This document shows positions 7,446 through 12,310 of a DNA stretch of 12,310 nucleotides, one piece after another. A program made the translations under genes and the position numbers. Numbering within the stretch: the stretch's first letter is position 1; every line of letters starts with the position of its first letter. Source of the DNA: an uncultured Collinsella sp. Its GTDB lineage: Bacteria; Actinomycetota; Coriobacteriia; Coriobacteriales; Coriobacteriaceae. The notes beneath the pieces are model-generated. The model made no database searches and was not told where the DNA came from. It was given only the letters and a program-made list of their open reading frames with translations. The stretch is taken from NCBI GenBank assembly GCA_900543615.1, contig UQSC01000051.1, positions 1 to 12,310 on the forward strand. The letters are read 5' to 3'.

Positions 7446-8378
7446 ATGGTGCAGGGCGCCAAACATATGAAGAGCAGTAACGCCGCGGACAACGGCGGCT
7501 CAAGCCCTCAGCCCAAACCTCAACCAAAGCGCCGTCGCAAGCGACTGCCGCGCTGGGCCGACCGGCTCATCACCATCGTCATCATCCTTATTGGCGTGGG
7601 CCTTATGACCTGGCCGTGGATCTTGGATCGGCTCGAGGCCTCGGGCGTGTTCAACCAGATCAGCACGGTGTCCAGCACCGTGGATGCGCTCTCCGAAGAG
7701 GAGCGCGAGCGCATTCTGCTGCAGGCGCGCTCCTATAATGAGCAACTTGCCGGCGAGGCCACCGAGCTTCCCGCCGACCAGATCGAGCCCTACGCTCAGC
7801 AGCTCATCTTTGACCGCGACCCCATGATGAGCTGGGTCGAAATCCCCTCCATCGACGTGAGCATGCCTATCTACCACGGCACGAGCGAGGAGGTCCTCAT
7901 GGCGGGCGTCGGCCACCTGGAGGGCACGAGCCTGCCGGTGGGCGGCGCCTCGACGCATTGCGTGCTCACCGCGCACTCGGGCATGCGCAACCTGAGCATG
8001 TTCGACGACATCCATTCGCTGGAGCCCGGCGACCTGGTGCTGCTGCACACCATGAGCAAGACGCTCGCCTACAAGATGGTGGACTCCGAGGTCGTGCTGC
8101 CCGAGGAGATGGAGTCGCTGACCATCGAGCCCGGCGCCGACAGGGTGACGCTCGTCACCTGCACGCCCTACGGCGTGAACGACCATCGCCTGCTGGTGCA
8201 TTGTGTGCGCACCAAGTACAACAAGAAGGACGTTGACAAGCAAAAGTCGCTGGCCGGCCGCCACTGGGGCAAGCGCGAGTTTGCCGTGCTCATCGTGGTC
8301 GTAGCCATTGTGCTGTTGCTACTGGACATCGTGATCCACGCGGTCCGCAAGCGCCGCAAGGCCAAAGCCTCGGCATAA
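7446..8378 (+). CDS. Class C (pilus-assembly) sortase
   Basis: Membrane-bound cysteine transpeptidase of 310 residues. It would cleave the LPXTG-like signals of the three upstream proteins and join pilins through lysine side chains. A Lys/Arg-rich N terminus (28-36) precedes the first membrane helix (about 41-60). The sortase core includes WVEIPSIDVSMPIYHGTSEE (130-149), catalytic His177 in LTAHSG, Cys239 in TLVTCTPYG and Arg248 in DHRLLV. A second C-terminal membrane helix (about 278-300) and a basic tail are typical of class C. The start at ATG 7446 is set by AGGGGAG (7430-7436), 9 bases upstream; ATG 7467 is an alternative. The usual lid DP(W/F/Y) is not clear: the nearest candidates are EPY (114-116) and DPM (125-127). 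The gene is separated from the pilins by about 720 bases, with terminators and a small gene between. No housekeeping sortase is present. Confidence 0.93.
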   Translation: MVQGAKHMKSSNAADNGGSSPQPKPQPKRRRKRLPRWADRLITIVIILIGVGLMTWPWILDRLEASGVFNQISTVSSTVDALSEEERERILLQARSYNEQLAGEATELPADQIEPYAQQLIFDRDPMMSWVEIPSIDVSMPIYHGTSEEVLMAGVGHLEGTSLPVGGASTHCVLTAHSGMRNLSMFDDIHSLEPGDLVLLHTMSKTLAYKMVDSEVVLPEEMESLTIEPGADRVTLVTCTPYGVNDHRLLVHCVRTKYNKKDVDKQKSLAGRHWGKREFAVLIVVVAIVLLLLDIVIHAVRKRRKAKASA

Positions 8379-8391
8379 GACATTCTCCAGA

Positions 8392-8426
8392 ACCACCACA
8401 AAGGGGACTGGCACCTTTGTGGTGGT
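8392..8426. repeat. Perfect extragenic palindrome (REP-like hairpin)
   Basis: ACCACCACAAAGG (8392-8404) and CCTTTGTGGTGGT (8414-8426) are perfect 13-base inverted arms around the 9-base loop GGACTGGCA. No T run follows, so it is a poor terminator. The GGGGACTGGCACC core resembles a widespread extragenic repeat that I recall from Collinsella and other gut bacteria. That resemblance is from memory and unverified. Confidence 0.65.
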
Positions 8427-8440
8427 CAGGGCTTCCAAAC

Positions 8441-8502
8441 CATCACAACATTCGATGAAAATCGCGATTTTGGCGAAAAGCGTCGAATGTTGTGATGCTT
8501 TT
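8441..8502 (+). repeat. 15-bp perfect inverted repeat with nested palindrome; may terminate the sortase transcript
   Basis: CATCACAACATTCGA (8441-8455) is perfectly mirrored by TCGAATGTTGTGATG (8483-8497). The 27-base spacer contains the palindrome AAAATCGCGATTTT (8459-8472). CTTTT (8498-8502) follows the right arm, so a long-looped intrinsic terminator is possible. Equally it could be a mobile repeat or a protein-binding site. Confidence 0.65.
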
Positions 8503-8561
8503 CATTGCGGTCGGGACGGTTTTCGTTGCGGGCGGGACGGTTTTCGCTATGGACGGTGCGG
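8499..8561. repeat. 21-bp tandem repeat, three units
   Basis: Three consecutive 21-base units (8499-8519, 8520-8540, 8541-8561) each begin TTTTC and carry CGGGACGG-like ends. Units 1 and 2 differ at 2 of 21 positions; unit 3 is more diverged, and a decayed fourth follows (TTTCGCTGC). Because 21 is a multiple of three, any reading frame shows a fake heptapeptide repeat; no coding signal supports a gene. From 8562 to about 8655 nothing else is evident. Confidence 0.6.
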
Positions 8562-8662
8562 TTTCGCTGCAGAACCGCCGGCCCGCCGTCTGCCAGCCCG
8601 CCGCCCTCGTTACGTTTTCGCTGCATTTGGGTAAAGCACCTGCTCCAAGCGGCGTTGCCTTG

Positions 8663-8668
8663 TATACT
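8663..8668 (+). promoter_or_regulatory. Probable -10 element of the gatCAB promoter
   Basis: TATACT (8663-8668) matches TATAAT at 5 of 6 positions and lies 35 bases before the gatC ATG, which fits a short leader. The -35 region near 8640 is weak (CTGCTC), so the assignment rests on the -10 element and its position. The gatC RBS AGGGAG (8693-8698) follows. Confidence 0.5.
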
Positions 8669-8703
8669 AGAGCGGTTTATCTGTTATGCGGAAGGGAGCG
8701 CCT

Positions 8704-9015
8704 ATGGCACTCAGCGAGAAAGACGTGCGCGGCATCGCCGAGTACGCAAAGATCGCACTGACCGATGACGAGCTCGCCCAGATGACGTCCTACATGAACG
8801 ACGCCGTCCAGATGCTCGAGCCCGTCTTGCAATATGACTTGCCCGACGTGGAGCCCACGTTCCATCCCATCGGAAGCCTGTCCAACGTGATGGGCGATGA
8901 CCTGCGCGAGCCCGAGCGCGACCTGCCGCTCGACGTTGCGCTCGAAAACGCCGGCAGCGCGCGCGACCGCTACTTCCGCGTGCCGTCCATTTTGGGAGAG
9001 GGGGAGAGCGAGTAA
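8704..9015 (+). CDS. gatC: Asp-tRNA(Asn)/Glu-tRNA(Gln) amidotransferase subunit C
   Basis: Small structural subunit (103 residues, normal for the family) that wraps around GatA and helps hold the GatCAB complex together in the cytoplasm. The sequence shows the family pattern: an N-terminal helical region (VRGIAEYAKIALTDDELAQM), the VEPTFHPIGSLSNVMGDD segment (about 49-66), ALENAG (79-84), and the closing YFRVPSILGEGE. The start at ATG 8704 follows AGGGAG with a 5-base gap; the ATG at 8686 would precede that RBS. It is the first gene of a three-gene operon, and its stop overlaps the gatA start as TAATG. Confidence 0.93.
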   Translation: MALSEKDVRGIAEYAKIALTDDELAQMTSYMNDAVQMLEPVLQYDLPDVEPTFHPIGSLSNVMGDDLREPERDLPLDVALENAGSARDRYFRVPSILGEGESE

Positions 9016-10529
9016 TGGCGCTAAGCTTCGATTCCCTTACCGCCGCCAAGATCGCCACGGGCGTTGCCGCCGGCGACTTTACCGCTACCGAGGTGGCCCA
9101 GGCCTCCCTTGCCGCCATCGAGGCGCGCGAGGGCGGGGTCCAGGCATTCCTGCAGGTGGCGCCCGAGCTTGCGCTCGAGGCCGCCGCGCGCGTGGATGCC
9201 GACCGTGCCGCAGGCAAGCCGCTGCCCCCGCTCGCGGGCGTGCCGCTGGCCATTAAGGACAACATGAACCTCGTGGGCACGCGCACCACCTGCGCCTCCC
9301 GCATGCTCGGGGACTACCAGAGCGTCTACACCGCCACCTGTGTCCAGCGCATGCTCGATGCCGGCTGCCTGCCTATGGGCAAGGCCAACATGGACGAGTT
9401 TGCCTTTGGCAGCTCCACCGAGAGCTCGGCGTTCCACCGCACCAACAACCCCTGGGATACCGAGCGCGTGCCCGGCGGCTCCTCGGGCGGCTCCGCTGCA
9501 GCCGTCGCCGCGGGCGAAGTCGCGCTCTCGCTGGGCTCGGACACCGGCGGCTCCATTCGCCAGCCGGCGTCACTGTGCGGCGTGGTGGGCTTTAAGCCCA
9601 CGTATGGCGCCGTGAGCCGTTACGGCGTGGTTGCCTTTGGCTCGTCGCTCGACCAGGTGGGACCCTTTGGCCGCACGGTCGAGGATGTCGCGCTAGCCAT
9701 GAACGCGCTTACCGGCGCGGGCCACGATCCGTACGACTGCACCAGCCAGGATTGCGCCGTCGACTTTACCGAGCATCTCAACGACAGCATCGAGGGCAAG
9801 CGCGTGGGCATCATCCCCGCGTTTATGGAGGCCGAGGGCCTGACGCCCGAGGTCAAGGCCGCTGTTCAGCGTGCCGCTCAGGAGCTGCAGAACCAGGGCG
9901 CCGAGCTGGTCGAGGTCGACCTGCCGCACCTGGACGCCGCCATCGCCGCCTACTACGTCATCGGCCCGGCCGAGGCGTTCTCCAACCTGGCCCGTTTCGA
10001 TGGCATTCGCTACGGCTACCAGGAGGAGGGCTGCGCCAACCTGTCCGACCAGAGCTCGCTGTCGCGCGCCCACGGCTTTGGCGCCGAGGCCAAGCGCCGT
10101 CAGATGCTCGGCGCCTACCTGCTGAGCTCGGGCGTGTACGACAAGTACTACTACGCTGCGCAAAAGGCCCGCACGCTCATCACGCAGGACTACGACGCCG
10201 CGTATGCCAAGGTGGACACCATCCTCATGCCCGCCTCGCCGCGCACGGCCTTTAAGTTTGGCGAGATCAGCGACCCCACGCAGATGTACCTCTCCGACCT
10301 GTACACCATCTCGCTCAACATTTGCGGCAACGGTGGTATCTCGGTGCCGCTGGGCCTGGGCGAGGACAGCAAACTGCCCGTTTCTGCCCAGCTCGTGGGT
10401 CCGGCCTTTAAGGACCGTCAGCTGCTCACGTTTGCCCGCGCCCTGGAGCGCGGCTTTGCCGATGCCGCTACGGGTGCGCCCGTGCTTTCCGTCGCGCCCG
10501 ATTTTGCCGGGAAGGGAGGCGAGCTGTAA
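9015..10529 (+). CDS. gatA: Asp-tRNA(Asn)/Glu-tRNA(Gln) amidotransferase subunit A (glutaminase)
   Basis: Amidase-signature subunit (504 residues, slightly over the usual 480-490) that hydrolyses glutamine and supplies ammonia to GatB. The Ser-cisSer-Lys triad is intact: Lys81 in PLAIKDN, Ser156 in PGGSSGGS and Ser180 in SDTGGSIRQPAS. The signature block 152-200 (GSSGGSAAAVAAG through VVGFKPTYGAVSRYG) is well conserved. Start ATG 9015 overlaps the gatC stop by one base, and a purine-rich GGGAGAG tract lies just upstream. The protein shows no truncation or frameshift. The gatB start overlaps its stop in the same TAATG arrangement, pointing to coupled translation of the complex. Confidence 0.97.
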   Translation: MALSFDSLTAAKIATGVAAGDFTATEVAQASLAAIEAREGGVQAFLQVAPELALEAAARVDADRAAGKPLPPLAGVPLAIKDNMNLVGTRTTCASRMLGDYQSVYTATCVQRMLDAGCLPMGKANMDEFAFGSSTESSAFHRTNNPWDTERVPGGSSGGSAAAVAAGEVALSLGSDTGGSIRQPASLCGVVGFKPTYGAVSRYGVVAFGSSLDQVGPFGRTVEDVALAMNALTGAGHDPYDCTSQDCAVDFTEHLNDSIEGKRVGIIPAFMEAEGLTPEVKAAVQRAAQELQNQGAELVEVDLPHLDAAIAAYYVIGPAEAFSNLARFDGIRYGYQEEGCANLSDQSSLSRAHGFGAEAKRRQMLGAYLLSSGVYDKYYYAAQKARTLITQDYDAAYAKVDTILMPASPRTAFKFGEISDPTQMYLSDLYTISLNICGNGGISVPLGLGEDSKLPVSAQLVGPAFKDRQLLTFARALERGFADAATGAPVLSVAPDFAGKGGEL

Positions 10530-12205
10530 TGAAGGAGCTTTCCGAGGTCCTGCAGGATTGGGAGGCCGTGATCGGCCTGGAGATCCATACCGAGCTCACC
10601 GCGCTCGATACCAAGATGTTCTGCAACTGCAAACTCAGCCACGATGACGAGCCCAACGCCAACGTGTGCCCGGTGTGCCTGGGCCTGCCCGGCGCCCTGC
10701 CGGTGCCCAACAAGCGCGCCATCGAGAGCATCGTCAAGGCCGGTCTCGCCACCAACTGCGAGATCCAGCGCCACTCGATGTTCTACCGCAAGCACTACTT
10801 CTATCCCGATATGGCCAAGAACTTCCAGACCACGCAGGGTCCGGTCGCCTTTGCCATGTACGGTCACCTGGACCTGGATGTGACCGGTCGCGGTGCCGCC
10901 GAGCGCCCCGACTGCGCGTTTGGCGAGGCTGAGGCCCAGAGCCTGGCGAGCGCTTCGGCCAACGCCGAGGGCCTGTCCACGTCCATGACGTCGACCATGC
11001 GCGAGGGCAACCAGCGCGCCGGTCACCTGGCCAGCTACGATGCGTCCAACCTGCAGATGCCCGAGCGTCGCGAGGACGGTTCCTACACGGTGCCCATCCG
11101 CATCCTGCGCATCCACATGGAGGAGGACGCCGCCAAGATGGTCCACGTGGGCGGCGCCGAGGGCCGCATTACCGCCGCGGCTGAGTCGCTTGTCGACTAC
11201 AACCGCTGCGGCACGCCTTTGATTGAGCTCGTGACTGAGCCCGACTTGCGTACGCCCGAGGAGGCCCGCCTGTTTATGGAGAAGCTCCGTCGCATCTTTG
11301 TGACGCTGGGCATTTCAGATTGCTCCATGGAGAAGGGCTCCATGCGCTGCGACGGTAACGTGTCGCTGCGCCGCCGCGGCGAGACCAAGCTGGGCACCAA
11401 GACCGAGCTCAAGAACCTCAACTCGTTTAAGAGCCTGCACGATGGCCTTGCCTACGAGATTTGCCGCCAGGCTGAGGTGCTCGAGGAAGGCGGCATCATC
11501 TATCAGGAGACCCGCCACTGGGAGCCCAGCCGCAAGCGCACCGTGGTCATGCGCGTGAAGGAGACGGCCGACGACTATCGCCTGTTCCCCGACCCCGATC
11601 TGGCGCCGTTCGATCTGGACGACGAGTTCATCGACCGCTGCCGTGGCGAGATCCCCGAGCTGCCCGATGCCAAGCGCGCCCGTTTTGAGGCCGACTTTGG
11701 CATTAAGGCGGCCGATGCCGAGCAGATCGCCGGCGACCCGGAGTTTGCCGAGTTCTTTGAGGCCGCCGCTGCCGGTATGGCTGGCAAGGAGGCTCAGACG
11801 GTCGCAAACCTGCTGGTGAACGAGATGATCGCCTACCTTAAGGGCGCGGGCGTCTCGCTCACCGAGTCCGGCATCGCGCCGGCTCAGGTGGCAGCCCTTG
11901 CCAAGCTGCTGGCGACCGATGCCATCAGCTCCAACCAAGCGCACGAGGTCTTTGAGGCCATGGCCCAGACCGGCGACGACCCCAACAAGATCGTCGACGA
12001 GCGCGGTATGCGTCAGGTGAGCGATGCCGGCGCGCTGCAGCCGATCGTGGACGAGGTGCTGGCAAACTGTGCCGATCAGGCGCAGCAGTATCGTGACGGC
12101 AACCAGAAGGTCATCGGCTTTTTGGTGGGCCAGTGCATGAAGGCGAGCCGCGGCAAGGGCAACCCGAAGCTCTTCAACGAGTTGCTGAGAACGTCGCTCT
12201 CGTAA
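10529..12205 (+). CDS. gatB: Asp-tRNA(Asn)/Glu-tRNA(Gln) amidotransferase subunit B, with internal insertion
   Basis: Kinase-like subunit that activates Glu-tRNA(Gln) and/or Asp-tRNA(Asn) by phosphorylation and transfers ammonia from GatA. The N-terminal GatB fold shows VIGLEIHTEL (14-23), zinc-type cysteines C32, C34, C47 and C50, YPDMAKNFQ (92-100), HMEEDAAK (196-203), DYNRCGTPLIELVTEPD (223-239), and MRCDGNVSLR (272-281). The C-terminal helical/YqeY-like tRNA-binding part ends with GFLVGQCMKASRGKGNP. At 558 residues it is longer than the typical 475-500. Most of the excess lies between LDLDV (114-118) and VPIRILRIH (188-196), an Ala/Ser/Glu-rich insertion. The start overlaps the gatA stop; GGGAGG (10514-10519) is 9 bases upstream. 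No GlnRS or AsnRS gene is in view, so which amide the organism needs cannot be decided. Confidence 0.96.
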   Translation: MKELSEVLQDWEAVIGLEIHTELTALDTKMFCNCKLSHDDEPNANVCPVCLGLPGALPVPNKRAIESIVKAGLATNCEIQRHSMFYRKHYFYPDMAKNFQTTQGPVAFAMYGHLDLDVTGRGAAERPDCAFGEAEAQSLASASANAEGLSTSMTSTMREGNQRAGHLASYDASNLQMPERREDGSYTVPIRILRIHMEEDAAKMVHVGGAEGRITAAAESLVDYNRCGTPLIELVTEPDLRTPEEARLFMEKLRRIFVTLGISDCSMEKGSMRCDGNVSLRRRGETKLGTKTELKNLNSFKSLHDGLAYEICRQAEVLEEGGIIYQETRHWEPSRKRTVVMRVKETADDYRLFPDPDLAPFDLDDEFIDRCRGEIPELPDAKRARFEADFGIKAADAEQIAGDPEFAEFFEAAAAGMAGKEAQTVANLLVNEMIAYLKGAGVSLTESGIAPAQVAALAKLLATDAISSNQAHEVFEAMAQTGDDPNKIVDERGMRQVSDAGALQPIVDEVLANCADQAQQYRDGNQKVIGFLVGQCMKASRGKGNPKLFNELLRTSLS

Positions 12206-12211
12206 GTGGGA

Positions 12212-12236
12212 ACCCGGGAGCCCCGGCAGGGCGGGT
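12212..12236 (+). terminator. Possible hairpin after gatB
   Basis: ACCCG (12212-12216) plus CCC (12221-12223) can pair with GGG (12229-12231) plus CGGGT (12232-12236), leaving a 4-base bulge. The following GCTTCCTC is a weak T tract. Genomic sequence ends 25 bases later, so the context cannot be judged. Confidence 0.3.
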
Positions 12237-12261
12237 GCTTCCTCAAAATTTCGAACAGTCC

Positions 12262-12310
12262 CTGTCTCTTATACACATCTCCGAGCCCACGAGACCGAGG
12301 CTGATCTCGT
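12262..12310. other. Illumina Nextera adapter contamination at the contig end
   Basis: CTGTCTCTTATACACATCT (12262-12280) is the reverse complement of the 19-base Tn5 mosaic end used in Nextera libraries. CCGAGCCCACGAGAC (12281-12295) is the read-2 adapter arm. CGAGGCTG (12296-12303) is an 8-base i7 index, which I recall as N710. ATCTCGT (12304-12310) is the beginning of the P7 sequence. This is library-construction sequence, not genome. Genomic sequence stops at 12261. Confidence 0.98.

Noticed and set aside
8499..8561. Possible CRISPR array
   Set aside because: The 21-bp units are head to tail with no unique spacers, and no cas genes are present.
8419..8634. + strand ORF with a heptapeptide repeat like FRCGRDG
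   Set aside because: The peptide repeat is only the 21-bp DNA repeat read in frame. There is no RBS, and a similar repeat appears on the other strand (NENRPxR), as expected for non-coding tandem DNA.
12076..12276. Minus-strand ORF starting MYKRQ
   Set aside because: MYKRQ is the translation of the Nextera mosaic end; the start codon lies in adapter sequence and the rest is antisense to gatB.
12262..12280. Tn5/IS50 mosaic end as evidence of a natural transposon
   Set aside because: It is followed at once by the Nextera read-2 arm, an index and the P7 start, which exist only in sequencing libraries.

Overview
The window looks like a contig from a high-GC Gram-positive gut actinobacterium of the class Coriobacteriia, probably Collinsella or a close relative. 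The support is GC-rich coding, LPXTG-type pili, a GatCAB of coriobacterial character, and an extragenic hairpin that resembles repeats I associate with Collinsella. The genus is inference; the class is more secure.

Left part (1-6863): a sortase-dependent pilus locus, all on the + strand. A large surface adhesin, cut off at its 5' end by the contig edge, has a right-handed beta-helix stalk, two Spy0128/FctA-type isopeptide domains and an LPLSG sorting signal. Its stop overlaps the GTG start of a 554-residue pilin (MPSTG signal). After 108 bases comes a 555-residue paralogous pilin (LPLTG signal), probably the shaft subunit. A strong intrinsic terminator closes this group.

Middle (6864-8703): a probable SOS (LexA) box lies upstream of a 50-residue single-pass membrane protein gene, which has its own terminator. 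A second strong hairpin terminator and a dyad follow, and then a class C (pilus) sortase gene with two membrane segments. The sortase would polymerise the three LPXTG-like proteins. The 325-base gap after it holds no gene. It carries two perfect inverted repeats, a 21-bp tandem repeat and a promoter -10 element.

Right part (8704-12205): a tightly overlapping gatC-gatA-gatB operon (TAATG junctions) for the tRNA-dependent amidotransferase that makes Gln-tRNA(Gln) and/or Asn-tRNA(Asn). GatB is unusually long because of an insertion of about 65 residues.

The last 49 bases (12262-12310) are not genomic. They are an Illumina Nextera read-2 adapter: the Tn5 mosaic end, the adapter arm, an 8-base index and the start of P7. 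Genomic sequence ends at 12261.
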